In this document: positions 16,572 to 25,323 of the stretch, in pieces | Numbering within the stretch: the first letter of the stretch is position 1 | Layout of the letters: each line of letters opens with the position of its first letter | Source of the DNA: Anaerolineales bacterium | Lineage (GTDB): Bacteria > Chloroflexota > Anaerolineae > Anaerolineales > Villigracilaceae | NCBI GenBank assembly: GCA_020060625.1 | Contig: JAGUZU010000067.1 | Span: forward strand, 1 to 42,318 | Length of the DNA stretch: 42,318 nt | Direction of reading: 5' to 3' | Notes under the pieces: generated by a model | The model's database searches: none | Told to the model about the DNA's origin: nothing | Seen by the model: the letters and a program-made list of their open reading frames with translations, nothing else | Program-made: the position numbers and the translations under genes

Positions 16572-16684
16572 GCGCGGGTCAGCACAAAATCAACTGGCAG
16601 TACGCCGATCTCTTTTTTCGCATCTCCCCTGTTGCCTTGCTCGCGGTCGGGATGATCACCCTTTTACCGAATCACTTATATTGA
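16568..16684 (+). CDS. Small single-TM ORF (38 residues)
   Basis: Encodes 38 residues: a polar start (MSAGQHKINWQYADL) and one hydrophobic segment (about 15-33, containing SPVALLAVGMITLLP). It overlaps the preceding 26-codon ORF by ATGA, so it could be made by translational coupling. I recognise no family. A near-palindrome (16669-16680 with 16719-16730) spans its end and could form a long-loop hairpin. Without conservation data it may equally be a chance ORF. Confidence 0.4.
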   Translation: MSAGQHKINWQYADLFFRISPVALLAVGMITLLPNHLY

Positions 16685-16960
16685 ACATGAGCCTTGATTT
16701 TTACCGCAACCCAAATTTTATAAGTGAATCCGCGCTTCCGTTCTTTCGCGTACTAAAAACCGCTTTTGCCAAGCGACCTTGAAAAAAAATTCTCTACCGT
16801 ACATTTTTCATTTTTTAGCCGCCAAGTGTCGCCATGGCAACACTTGGCGGCTTGGCGGTTGCCTTTCGGCAATTGTACTGTAGTGAAGAAAAACGTACTC
16901 ACAGAGCGCAGGGCGCGTTCTTCGCCTGCCGGGGCAACTTATAGTAAAATATTGTCCACC
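16685..16960. other. Non-coding stretch with a palindromic repeat
   Basis: No convincing gene is seen. The main feature is a perfect 12-bp inverted repeat (16818-16829 with 16840-16851, GCCGCCAAGTGT/ACACTTGGCGGC) followed by another GGCGGT copy, a style of dispersed repeat common in Anaerolineae. TAAAAT at 16945-16950 lies ten bases before tRNA-Leu and may be its -10 box; no good -35 box is visible. Confidence 0.6.
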
Positions 16961-17044
16961 GGGGCGATGGCGGAATCGGCAGACGCAACGGACTTAAAAT
17001 CCGTCGGTAGTGATACCGTGAGGGTTCGACCCCCTCTCGCCCCA
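16961..17044 (+). tRNA. tRNA-Leu (anticodon TAA)
   Basis: Acceptor strands GGGGCGA (16961-16967) and TCGCCCC (17037-17043) pair perfectly. The anticodon stem ACGGA/TCCGT frames loop CTTAAAA with TAA at 16995-16997. A long variable arm (CGGTAGTGATACCG) marks a class II tRNA, and the discriminator is A17044. CCT rather than CCA follows, so the 3' end must be added. Confidence 0.97.
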
Positions 17045-17108
17045 CCTGTTCCATGTCATTGCGATGATGTCCGTTTTGTACGCAATGGCATTTCACCAAA
17101 AGGAAAAG

Positions 17109-18260
17109 ATGTTCTTTACACGACAGCAGCTGGAAGAGATCGAAGACAAAAGCCTTGCGCCCTACGGCATGAGAAGCAGGGACACAAAAGGACGCGCCTA
17201 TCTCGACAGCGAACCCGAATACCGCACGTCCTTTCAGCGAGACCGCGACCGCATCCTGCACACCACAGCCTTTCGCAGATTGGAATACAAGACGCAGGTC
17301 TTCATCAACTTTGAAGGCGACCATTTCCGCACCCGCCTCACCCACACGCTGGAAGTTGCCCAGATCGGCCGGACACTTGCGCGCGCCCTGGGCGGGAACG
17401 AAGATCTCGTCGAAGCCATTTGCCTTGCCCACGACCTCGGACACTCCCCCTTTGGGCATTCCGGCGAAGTCGCCCTTGCGCGATTGATGAAAGATTATGG
17501 CGGCTTCGACCACAACAGACAATCCCTGCGCATCGTCACCGAACTGGAACAGCGTTATCCTGAATTCCCAGGGCTGAACCTCACCTGGGAAGTGCGCGAA
17601 GGCATGGTCAAGCATGAATCGGAATACGACATTTCCGACGCGCGCGACTTCAATCCAGACCAGCGCGGCAACCTGGAAACACAGATTGCAAACGTCGTGG
17701 ACGAACTGGCGTACACCACTCACGACCTCGATGACGGACTCCGCTCCGGCATGATCAACCCGCAAATCCTGGACGGCATCGCACTATGGGAAATCCTCCG
17801 CGAGACGTTTAACTGGCGCGGCGCGCTTTTGGGCGACCTGGAAAGACACCGCATGATTCGCCACCTCGTCGGCATCATGGTCACGGACATGGTCAAGGCA
17901 ACCGACGCCCGTCTTAAGGAAAGCAAGGTCAACACCGCAACAGATATACAAAACCTGAAACACAACATCATCGGCTACAGCGAAGAAATGCAGCGCCGCA
18001 ACCGCGAACTGAAGGATTTTCTTTACAGCAGACTCTACCGCCATTACCGCGTCGTGCGGATGCAGGTCAAGGCGGAGCGCATCATTTCAGACCTGTTCCA
18101 TGCCTACCGCGCCGAACCCGCCATGCTGCCCGAGCATGTCCAATTTTTCATCGAAAAGCGCGGGCTGGAGCGTACCATTTGCGACTACATCGCCGGCATG
18201 ACAGACCGCTACGCCGTCGAAGAGCATCAAAAACTGTTCAACCCCCTCGAAAAACCTTAA
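17109..18260 (+). CDS. dgt: dGTPase-like HD-domain triphosphohydrolase
   Basis: Hydrolyses dNTPs, classically dGTP, to the nucleoside plus triphosphate. The 383-residue protein starts with the family's typical FFTRQQLEEIEDKSLAPYG. HD-domain metal residues are seen in RTRLTHTLEV (H79) and CLAHDLGHSPFGHSGE (H108-D109), with YTTHDLDDG later. The start at 17109 has AAAGGA about five bases upstream; earlier in-frame ATGs at 17064 and 17085 lack a site. It follows tRNA-Leu by 64 bases and precedes greA by 95. Confidence 0.9.
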   Translation: MFFTRQQLEEIEDKSLAPYGMRSRDTKGRAYLDSEPEYRTSFQRDRDRILHTTAFRRLEYKTQVFINFEGDHFRTRLTHTLEVAQIGRTLARALGGNEDLVEAICLAHDLGHSPFGHSGEVALARLMKDYGGFDHNRQSLRIVTELEQRYPEFPGLNLTWEVREGMVKHESEYDISDARDFNPDQRGNLETQIANVVDELAYTTHDLDDGLRSGMINPQILDGIALWEILRETFNWRGALLGDLERHRMIRHLVGIMVTDMVKATDARLKESKVNTATDIQNLKHNIIGYSEEMQRRNRELKDFLYSRLYRHYRVVRMQVKAERIISDLFHAYRAEPAMLPEHVQFFIEKRGLERTICDYIAGMTDRYAVEEHQKLFNPLEKP

Positions 18261-18355
18261 TCGGTTTTGGATTTGAAAGGGGGCGCATATCGCAGTCAAT
18301 TGCCCCCATCATAAACAGATTGTCAATCATTATCAGATCGGAAAGGAGCAACCCC

Positions 18356-18820
18356 ATGGCTCAACCTAATTACCTGACCCCGGAAGGCGAGGCGAAACTG
18401 AAAGCCGAGCTTAGCGAGCTAAAAGGTCCGCGCCGCGAAGAACTGGCGCAGAGACTGCGCGCCGCCATACAAATGGGCGATCTTTCGGAGAACGCCGACT
18501 ATCACAAGGCGAAGGAAGATCAAAGTTTCCTCGAAGGGCGCATCCAGGAGATCGAGGCGATTCTGAGAAACTCAGCCATCATCGAGAAGCCCGCCAGCAA
18601 GAGCGTGGTTTCCATCGGATCGTACGTCACAATTCAAGAGGACGGATTCGATCCCGAAACATACCATCTTGTCGGTCCTGCGGAAGCGGATCCGCGAAAC
18701 GGAAAGATTTCGCACGAATCCCCCATCGGGAGCGCACTCATGGATAAAAAAGTCGGCGACGTCGCAGAAACAGACGCTCCCGGCGGAAGGATCAAATTCA
18801 AAATTATCAAAATCGAGTAA
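18356..18820 (+). CDS. greA: Transcription elongation factor GreA
   Basis: Binds RNA polymerase and promotes cleavage of backtracked transcripts. The 154-residue length matches. The N-terminal coiled coil contains LTPEGEAKLKAELSEL and the conserved acidic tip GDLSENADYHKAKEDQ. The C-terminal FKBP-like domain has SPIGSALMDKKVGD. The start at 18356 has AAAGGAG at 18342-18348, seven bases upstream. A strong terminator follows three bases after the stop. Confidence 0.97.
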   Translation: MAQPNYLTPEGEAKLKAELSELKGPRREELAQRLRAAIQMGDLSENADYHKAKEDQSFLEGRIQEIEAILRNSAIIEKPASKSVVSIGSYVTIQEDGFDPETYHLVGPAEADPRNGKISHESPIGSALMDKKVGDVAETDAPGGRIKFKIIKIE

Positions 18821-18822
18821 CA

Positions 18823-18849
18823 AAAAACCGCCCGAGTTGGGCGGTTTTT
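18823..18849. terminator. Bidirectional terminator
   Basis: A perfect 11-bp stem (18823-18833 with 18839-18849) with a 5-base loop is flanked by A and T runs. It serves convergent greA (plus) and the two-TM hypothetical gene (minus). Confidence 0.93.
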
Positions 18850-18855
18850 CTGTTA

Positions 18856-19851
18856 CTAACCCTGACGGGGCCAGATGGCAAGTTCAAGCGTTATTCGCTC
18901 AAAGTAACTATTCTCGGGCAGGCGTCCCTTTCCATATTCAAGATCGACGACGGTTGCGAGCAGTTGGAGGGTCGCCGTTTCCAGCAAAACCTGAGCCTGC
19001 GGTTGGACCAACACAAGCTCGCCCTTGGGTTCGAGGCGGGACACGATCGCCGGATCGTTATAAGCATGTTGGGATAAAAGCACTTTCGTGGCAGTCTTGA
19101 TATCGTTTTTGTCGAACAGCCAGACCTCCAGCGCCGTCACGCCTTTCGGGTCCCCCACGCCAATGACATCAGCGACTCCCACGCCGTATTCGCCCAGAAA
19201 CTCCCCGGCTTCCGTATCGATGCTGAACGACTCATCGTACAGATCATCGCCCAGAACAAACGTCGTCATGGTCTGCGTGATGGGCGGAGCAAGACCCATC
19301 TCTTCAAAGTTCGTCTTCGCGGCGTTCCTGCTGATCTCCGCCGCCTGCATCACGGCTGTCACCTCGCCGCCGCCCCGCTTACCAAGCAATCGGAAGAGAT
19401 ACATGGCAACCGCTGCGATCACTCCCAACAAAACGACCAAACCAATGCCGATCACCGCCGTCCTCGTCAACGGTGAAGAACTGCCCGATGAATCCGGCAT
19501 GGGCTGTTCCCCGCCCGAAGAAAGGACATTGGAAACCAGATCGCCGTATGCCTGGATGACCGCCGGATCCTGGCTGCCTGGATTCGCTTGAATATTCAGA
19601 TAAGCCTGTTGAGCCCCCGCACCAAGATATTGCCAACGCTGGACGGCAAGGTTCGGATCCTGGTTGAGGCGAAAGGAGTCAATCGCCATGCGCAGGTAAT
19701 CTTCCTGAAGGTCCGGGCGAAGGTAGGACGGAGTTGCATCTTTGAATTCCTTTGTCTGCCAGCCAACCAGCAATCCAATCAACAACCCCGCAACAAATAG
19801 GACAATCGGCAGGATGGGCGCTTTCTTCAACAGAGCAACAATAAACTGCAT
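18856..19851 (-). CDS. Two-TM protein of unknown function
   Basis: A 331-residue protein with TM segments at about 11-31 and 131-154. A helical region between them contains DLQEDYLRMAIDSFRLNQDP and QQAYLNIQANP, and resembles tetratricopeptide-like or Chloroflexota-specific helical repeats. A C-terminal domain of about 170 residues holds a conserved-looking FVLGDDLYDESFSIDTE and VWLFDKNDIKTATKVLLS. The family is not named here. The start at 19851 has AAAGGAG six bases upstream. TATAAT on the minus strand (19883-19888) is a likely -10 box. Confidence 0.78.
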   Translation of the reverse strand: MQFIVALLKKAPILPIVLFVAGLLIGLLVGWQTKEFKDATPSYLRPDLQEDYLRMAIDSFRLNQDPNLAVQRWQYLGAGAQQAYLNIQANPGSQDPAVIQAYGDLVSNVLSSGGEQPMPDSSGSSSPLTRTAVIGIGLVVLLGVIAAVAMYLFRLLGKRGGGEVTAVMQAAEISRNAAKTNFEEMGLAPPITQTMTTFVLGDDLYDESFSIDTEAGEFLGEYGVGVADVIGVGDPKGVTALEVWLFDKNDIKTATKVLLSQHAYNDPAIVSRLEPKGELVLVQPQAQVLLETATLQLLATVVDLEYGKGRLPENSYFERITLELAIWPRQG

Positions 19852-19882
19852 GATCGACTCCTTTGTTTCATTGCTTTACCCG

Positions 19883-19888
19883 ATTATA
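19883..19888 (-). promoter_or_regulatory. Likely -10 box of the two-TM gene
   Basis: TATAAT on the minus strand lies 31 bases upstream of the ATG at 19851, leaving room for an AAAGGAG-containing leader. The -35 region is weak (TTCCTG with a 16-base spacer). Confidence 0.5.
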
Positions 19889-20016
19889 CAACGTAATCCC
19901 CTTTCAGGAATGACAGAATGATTGCCAGCCTTTACAAGGGAACCGTGGACAACCGCCTCGCCTCCCGCCGACACCTGATTCAATATGCCCAGGCAGGGTC
20001 ATACGCCCGGGCAATA

Positions 20017-22323
20017 TCAGGCGTTCTCCGGCGTCACTTCTTCGAGGGGGAATGATTCGGAACAATTCGTGCAGTGCGCTTCGCGCTTGTTCGCAACCAC
20101 CAGCAAACCGCCGCATTTCGGGCATGGCGTTGCCAACGGGCGTTTCCAGGACGTGAAATCGCAATTGGGATAATTCATACACCCGTAGAAGATGCGCCCC
20201 TTGCGCGTCTTCCGCTCGACCAGATCGCCGCCATCCTTCGGGCAGGTCACGCCGATCTTCTCCAGCCAGGGTTCGGTATAACGGCAGGACGGGAAATTCG
20301 CGCAGGAAATGAACTTGCCAAACCTGCCATAGCGAATGACCAGCTCGCCGCCATCTTCGGGGCATGCCCGCCCGATAGGTTCCGGCTCGGATTTGGTGAC
20401 TGGCATCTCGGCTTGCGCCTTTTTCACATCCACCGAGAAAGGCTCGTAGAATTCGCGGATTGCATCCGTCCATGCCATTTCACCCTCGGCGATCTTATCC
20501 AAGTCTTCCTCCATGTGGGCGGTGAAGTTCAAATCCACCACTTCGGGGAAGTATTGTGAAATCAAGTCGTTGACTTGCATGCCCATGTCGGTGGGGACCA
20601 GCCGCTTCTCTTCACGGACGACGTATCCGCGCTGCTGGATGGTCGAGATTGTCGGCGCATACGTGGAAGGACGTCCAATGCCGTTTTCCTCCAGCGCCTG
20701 CACAAGAGATGCTTCGGAAAATCGAGGCGGCGGCTGCGTGAAATGCTGTTCGGGTATCAAACGTACCAATTCCTGCGTCTGCCCTTCCCTTACCCCGGCG
20801 GGAATCTTGACATTCTCTTCCTCGTCCTCTGCCTTCATATCCTCGTTCTTGGCTTCTTCATAAACCACGAGAAAACCGGGGAATTTCACAGCAGAGCCGG
20901 AAGCGCGCAGAAGATATTCATGCTCGCTCGTTTTTCCCGTCACTTCCACCTGCAGCGTGTCATAAACCGCCGCCTCCATTTGTGAAGCGACAAATCTCTG
21001 CCAGATCAGCCGATACAGCTTGTACATCGCCGGTTCGAGATATTCTTTCATCTTCTCCGGGTCACGCATGGCGGAGGTGGGGCGAATCGCTTCATGCGCC
21101 TCCTGCGCATTGGCGGATTTCGTCTTGTACACGGGCGGCTCGGCAGGAAGAAAATCCGCGCCGTATTTGCCAGTCACATACTCACGCGCCTCGTTCTGAG
21201 CCATCGCCGAGATATTCGTCGAGTCGGTACGCATGTATGTGATCAAACCTGTGGTGCCGCCCTCGCCCACATCCTGCCCTTCGTAAAGCCCCTGCGCGAG
21301 AGCCATCGTCCGCTTGGCAGTGAAACCAAGTTTGCGCGAAGCCTCCTGTTGGAGCGTGGAAGTTGTGAACGGAGCGAGGGGTTTCCGGCGACGCTCTCCG
21401 CGTTTGACCTTTGTAATGGCATACGAAGCAGTTTCCATGTCCACAAGAAGCGGTTTGACCGTCTCCTCGTTGGGAAGTTCCGGCTCCTTGTCATCCACGC
21501 GGACAAGTTTCGCAATAAAGGTGGATTTCAAATTTTCCGGCTTGAACTCGGAATGGATGGTCCAATATTCGACGGGTTTGAACTCATCGATCTCCCGCTC
21601 GCGCTCGACGATCAGCTTGAGCGCCACCGACTGAACGCGCCCCGCTGAAAGCCTTCCGCGAACCTTCTCCCACAGAATGGGGCTGATGCTATACCCAACC
21701 AGACGATCCAGCACGCGGCGCGCCTGCTGCGCGTTGACCAAATCCATGTTGATGTTGCGCGGGTGCGAAAACGCCTCTGCAACCGCGGGCGCGGTGATCT
21801 CATGGAAGACCACCCGTTTGGTGCGGTCTGGTTCGATCTCCGCCGCTTCCATCAAATGCCACGAAATGGATTCTCCTTCACGGTCGGGGTCGGTTGCAAG
21901 GTAAACTTCTTCGGCTTTTTTAGCCAGTTTTTTGAGTTCCTTGACAACCTCCTTCTTCTCGTTCGGCACGCGATATTTCGGCTCGAAATTATTATCAACA
22001 TCCACAGACAACTGCGATTTGAGAAGATCGCGCACGTGACCCACCGAAGCGCGGACGGTGTATCCCTTGCCAAGAAAACGACCCACTGTTTTCGCCTTGG
22101 CGGGTGATTCCACGATGACGAGTTTCCCGTCGCGGATTTCCACCTTCTCCGGCTTGGGCGGCGGTGTCAAACCAGCGTGCGCCTCGGTCTTGCCCATGCG
22201 GTACAACTTTGTGCCGCATACCGGGCAGACGCCGGTCGTCACCGGGGAACCCTTGGCATTAAATCCTGCAACGGGGTCTTTGATCTCCCGCTTTGTTTTA
22301 CATTTCATGCAATATGCTTCCAT
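20017..22323 (-). CDS. topA: DNA topoisomerase I with N-terminal zinc-ribbon fusion
   Basis: Type IA topoisomerase of 768 residues that relaxes negative supercoils. Residues 1-44 form a DUF5679-like ribbon (C5, C8, C33, C36; YCMKCKTKREIKDP, CPVCGTKLYRMG). The TOPRIM domain starts near 68 (LVIVESPAKAKTV; D145-P-D147). The active-site tyrosine is Y363 in GLITYMRTDST. Three C-terminal zinc-ribbon-like repeats follow; the first two read CPEDGG and CPKDGG, so the second Cys is Asp, and only the last has CPKCGG. GGAGGATT precedes the ATG. Confidence 0.95.
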   Translation of the reverse strand: MEAYCMKCKTKREIKDPVAGFNAKGSPVTTGVCPVCGTKLYRMGKTEAHAGLTPPPKPEKVEIRDGKLVIVESPAKAKTVGRFLGKGYTVRASVGHVRDLLKSQLSVDVDNNFEPKYRVPNEKKEVVKELKKLAKKAEEVYLATDPDREGESISWHLMEAAEIEPDRTKRVVFHEITAPAVAEAFSHPRNINMDLVNAQQARRVLDRLVGYSISPILWEKVRGRLSAGRVQSVALKLIVEREREIDEFKPVEYWTIHSEFKPENLKSTFIAKLVRVDDKEPELPNEETVKPLLVDMETASYAITKVKRGERRRKPLAPFTTSTLQQEASRKLGFTAKRTMALAQGLYEGQDVGEGGTTGLITYMRTDSTNISAMAQNEAREYVTGKYGADFLPAEPPVYKTKSANAQEAHEAIRPTSAMRDPEKMKEYLEPAMYKLYRLIWQRFVASQMEAAVYDTLQVEVTGKTSEHEYLLRASGSAVKFPGFLVVYEEAKNEDMKAEDEEENVKIPAGVREGQTQELVRLIPEQHFTQPPPRFSEASLVQALEENGIGRPSTYAPTISTIQQRGYVVREEKRLVPTDMGMQVNDLISQYFPEVVDLNFTAHMEEDLDKIAEGEMAWTDAIREFYEPFSVDVKKAQAEMPVTKSEPEPIGRACPEDGGELVIRYGRFGKFISCANFPSCRYTEPWLEKIGVTCPKDGGDLVERKTRKGRIFYGCMNYPNCDFTSWKRPLATPCPKCGGLLVVANKREAHCTNCSESFPLEEVTPENA

Positions 22324-22395
22324 TAATCCTCCAACGCAAAAATCGCGTGTTTTTCACAAATAACATAAATTCACCCCACAGGGGCGCGGTGGGAC

Positions 22396-22425
22396 ATTCT
22401 AAATCAATTTTTGGGTTTTTGGCAA
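22396..22425 (-). promoter_or_regulatory. Likely promoter of topA
   Basis: On the minus strand, TTGCCA (22425-22420), an 18-base spacer and TAGAAT (22401-22396) lie about 72 bases upstream of the topA start. The rest of the 148-base gap between topA and manC shows no ORF or hairpin of note. Confidence 0.5.
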
Positions 22426-22471
22426 ATGGCAAGTTAAGAGTTCGCGCCAAACCCCGAAAAATTAGAAAAAT

Positions 22472-23566
22472 TTACAAGTAATTTTCCTGTCTATGCTTCT
22501 TCAAATGTTCAACGACTTCTTTGACCTTCTGTGACTGGTCCGCTTTGCACACCAGCAACACATCATTGGTATCCACAATCACCATATCATCCACGCCGAT
22601 GGTAACGACCAATCTTTCGCTTCCGCCGCCATAGACAAGCGTGTTATGTGTCTCATGCGCAAGGTGCTGACCGGTATTCGTTGCGATGTTTCCATTCATA
22701 TCCGGCAAAAGGACTTCAAACAGGGAATACCATGAACCCACGTCGCTCCAGCCCAACCCGCCGGCGGGCAGGACGGCAACCTTTCCGGCTTTTTCCATCA
22801 CGCCGTAATCCACAGTGACGTTTTGCAAGTCAAGCCATTTTTCGTTCAGAACATCGTTTTGTTTTTGCGTGTTCCATGAATCCCCAATCCCAGTCAATGC
22901 CTTGCCAAGATCGGGCATCTGTCTATGAATCTCGGTCAGGATGGCGTCCGCGCGCCAGATGAACATACCGCTGTTCCACGAATGATCGCCCATGCGGAGC
23001 AATTGTTGCGCCGTCTGCTCGTCCGGCTTTTCCTTGAAACTTTTTACCGTGTAGACGGGGTATTTATATTCCCCATCGAGCGGTTCACCCTGCTGAATAT
23101 ACCCGTAAGCCGTGGACGGCATCGTCGGCGTGATGCCTAGCGTAACGAGACAGCCGTTCTCCGCAACGTCGAAGGCGGCTTTGAGCAGGTAGTGGAACAA
23201 GTCCACATTTCGGATGAAATGATCGGAGGGCAAAATCGCCATCGCGGCATCGGGGTCGCGCTTTTGAAGCACCGTCGCGGCAAGCCCCACCACTGAAGCC
23301 GTTCCACGCGGGGCGGGCTCGATCAAATAATTCTCCGGCGGGATTTCAGGCGATTGTTCCATCATTTCACGCGCCTGCTCCGCGACGGTCACCACAAGAA
23401 TCTGGTCAGGGGAAAACAAATTCTTCAGCCGCGCAACTGTGCTTTGAAACAGGGTCTCCTGACCGATCAGCGGAAGCAACTGCTTCGGGCTTCCTTTTCT
23501 CGAAATGGGCCAGAGGCGCGTCCCGCCTCCGCCCGCCATAATAACCGCATATCTGTGTTTTGACAT
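22472..23566 (-). CDS. manC: Mannose-1-phosphate guanylyltransferase
   Basis: Makes GDP-mannose from GTP and mannose-1-phosphate. The 364-residue protein carries only the nucleotidyltransferase part, without the C-terminal isomerase domain found in bifunctional forms. The signature MAGGGGTRLWPISRKGSPKQ spans 10-29, with SFKEKPDEQTA later and LPSDHFI mid-protein. AGGT precedes the ATG at 23566. It follows dprA by 44 bases and may be co-transcribed. GDP-mannose would feed the DPM1-like gene at 13458-14198. Confidence 0.94.
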   Translation of the reverse strand: MSKHRYAVIMAGGGGTRLWPISRKGSPKQLLPLIGQETLFQSTVARLKNLFSPDQILVVTVAEQAREMMEQSPEIPPENYLIEPAPRGTASVVGLAATVLQKRDPDAAMAILPSDHFIRNVDLFHYLLKAAFDVAENGCLVTLGITPTMPSTAYGYIQQGEPLDGEYKYPVYTVKSFKEKPDEQTAQQLLRMGDHSWNSGMFIWRADAILTEIHRQMPDLGKALTGIGDSWNTQKQNDVLNEKWLDLQNVTVDYGVMEKAGKVAVLPAGGLGWSDVGSWYSLFEVLLPDMNGNIATNTGQHLAHETHNTLVYGGGSERLVVTIGVDDMVIVDTNDVLLVCKADQSQKVKEVVEHLKKHRQENYL

Positions 23567-23610
23567 AAATTTACCTGCCTATACAAAAATGACAAGCCAA
23601 CCCGCAACTG

Positions 23611-24726
23611 TCATTCATTATTTGTTCCATATTCTGCCCGCGCTTCGCGCACAGACACATAGTTCATGCCGCCAACCTGGCGCACCATACCCTTCAATTC
23701 CATGAGCGCAAGGGTAGCAGATATTTTTTCAATCGGCAAGCCAGCCAAATTGCGGATTTCATCCACGTGCAGCGGCTCGCCGCTCAAAACATCCAGCACG
23801 CGCGCCTCGGTCTCGTCCGCAGGCAAAATTTTTCGCGCGATTTTCTGCTCGCCAACGCGCGTCAGATCCAAGGCTTGCATCAAGTCTTCCGGCGTTAACA
23901 AAGGCTGCGCGCCTTTTTGAATCAGCCTGTTAACGCCTTTGCTTTGCGGCGCATAAATATTTCCCGGAATCGCGAACACTTCACGTCCCTGCTCTGCGGC
24001 AAACTCGGCGGTAATCAGCGCGCCGCTCGTCTCCGCCGCCTCGACCACCACCACCGCCAAAGACAAACCGGAAATGATCCGATTTCGCGGCGGGAAGTTC
24101 GACGCATCGGGCGGCGTGCCAACCGCATAATCGCTGATGACCGCGCCGCGCTCCATCATTTGCTCGGCAAGTCCGCGATGCTCCGGCGGGTAGATGCGGT
24201 CAACGCCCGAGCCAAGAATCGCCATCGTCCGCCCCCCAACTTTGAGCGCGGTCTGATGCGCGATGGCGTCCACTCCGCGGGCAAGCCCGCTGACGACAGT
24301 GATCCCATTCGCAGCGAGAAACGAAGCGAGTTCCTCCGTCACCTGCCTGCCATACGGCGTGACCTTGCGCGTGCCAACGATGGCAACGGCAAACAGATCG
24401 TCCTGCAAATATTCGCCGCGAATATACAGGACGGGCGGTGGTTGATCGATCTCCCTTAACCGGGCTGGATATTCTTCATCAGCCCAGGTGAGGATGTTGA
24501 TTCCCTGCGCTTCGATCTTCGCCCAAACCTGATCCAGATCCATCTGCCTTCCCGCCCCGACGACTCGTTCTGCAAGCTTCGCGCCAAGCCCGGCTTCCAT
24601 CAGCGACGCAAGGTCGGCGTTCCATGCCGATTCGAGATCGCCAAAATAGGCGACCAAGTTCTGCATACGAACCGCGCCAATGCCTTTGATGAGATTGAAT
24701 CCGATCCAGAATTTTTTATCGTCCAT
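23611..24726 (-). CDS. dprA: DNA processing protein DprA
   Basis: Loads RecA on incoming single-stranded DNA during natural transformation. The 371-residue protein begins with a helix-hairpin-helix-like region (LIKGIGAVRMQNLVAYFG). The Rossmann-like core follows, with VGTRKVTPYGRQ, SGLARGVDAIAH, GSGVDRIYPPEH and FPPRNRIISGLS, then a C-terminal winged helix (LSGEPLHVDEIRNLAGLP). The start at 24726 matches the usual N-terminus; an in-frame ATG at 24777, nine bases after rimM, is an alternative. It is the last member of the rpsP-khpA-rimM run. Confidence 0.92.
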   Translation of the reverse strand: MDDKKFWIGFNLIKGIGAVRMQNLVAYFGDLESAWNADLASLMEAGLGAKLAERVVGAGRQMDLDQVWAKIEAQGINILTWADEEYPARLREIDQPPPVLYIRGEYLQDDLFAVAIVGTRKVTPYGRQVTEELASFLAANGITVVSGLARGVDAIAHQTALKVGGRTMAILGSGVDRIYPPEHRGLAEQMMERGAVISDYAVGTPPDASNFPPRNRIISGLSLAVVVVEAAETSGALITAEFAAEQGREVFAIPGNIYAPQSKGVNRLIQKGAQPLLTPEDLMQALDLTRVGEQKIARKILPADETEARVLDVLSGEPLHVDEIRNLAGLPIEKISATLALMELKGMVRQVGGMNYVSVREARAEYGTNNE

Positions 24727-24786
24727 GAGCGTCAATTTAACCACAAAGCGGGAAAACGCAGGAAGAAAATCCCCCATGCAGTTTTA

Positions 24787-25323
24787 TCAGATCAATCCCT
24801 CCAGCAGGTGAACTTTCATTACACGGGCGGTCATATCAACTTCAAGCACAACCGAAGGGATGGCGGGCAATAATATTTCCCTCCCTGCTTCATCGCGCGC
24901 CACGTACACATCGTTCGCGCCGGTCTCCAAAATTTCGGCAATCTTTCCCAACGCATTGCCCTGATCATCCACAATATCGAGACCGATCAATTCATATTTG
25001 TAATATTGACCTTCGGGAAGCGGCGGGACTTCATTTGACTTGGCGTACATCCATTGATTGCGAAACCGTCCGGCGGATTCGGGCGTATCGAATCCCTGGA
25101 TTTTTACCAACACCCCCTTCCCATGCGCGCGGACGCTTGCAAGGGTGGCAGTCTCATATTCTTCGCCGATGTAGACTTTTCGTCCCGCCTCGATACGTTC
25201 GGGAAAGTCGGTGTGCAAATCCATGATAATCTCGCCCTTCACCCCGTGCGGGCGGCGGAGAAATCCAATCGCCAAATAAACAGACTCGCCTTGCGGCGAG
25301 CCTGTCTCATTTTCCGCGCTCAT
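24787..25323 (-). CDS. rimM: Ribosome maturation factor RimM
   Basis: Assists 30S subunit assembly through contact with S19. The 178-residue protein has the N-terminal RimM barrel (IGFLRRPHGVKGEI) and a C-terminal PRC-barrel (ELIGLDIVDDQGNALGKIAEI; VLLPAIPSVVLEV-like stretch). The start overlaps the khpA stop by ATGA at 25320-25323, showing translational coupling. The order rpsP, KH protein, rimM is the conserved bacterial one; trmD and rplS, which often follow, are replaced here by dprA. Confidence 0.95.
   Translation of the reverse strand: MSAENETGSPQGESVYLAIGFLRRPHGVKGEIIMDLHTDFPERIEAGRKVYIGEEYETATLASVRAHGKGVLVKIQGFDTPESAGRFRNQWMYAKSNEVPPLPEGQYYKYELIGLDIVDDQGNALGKIAEILETGANDVYVARDEAGREILLPAIPSVVLEVDMTARVMKVHLLEGLI

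Noticed and set aside
16685-16960. A larger gene in the region between the two tRNAs
   Set aside because: Frames here are short or have improbable composition, and palindromic repeats fill much of the space.
19920-20016. Terminator for topA
   Set aside because: An imperfect hairpin (about 19983-20016) exists but the stem is interrupted and no T tract follows on the minus strand.
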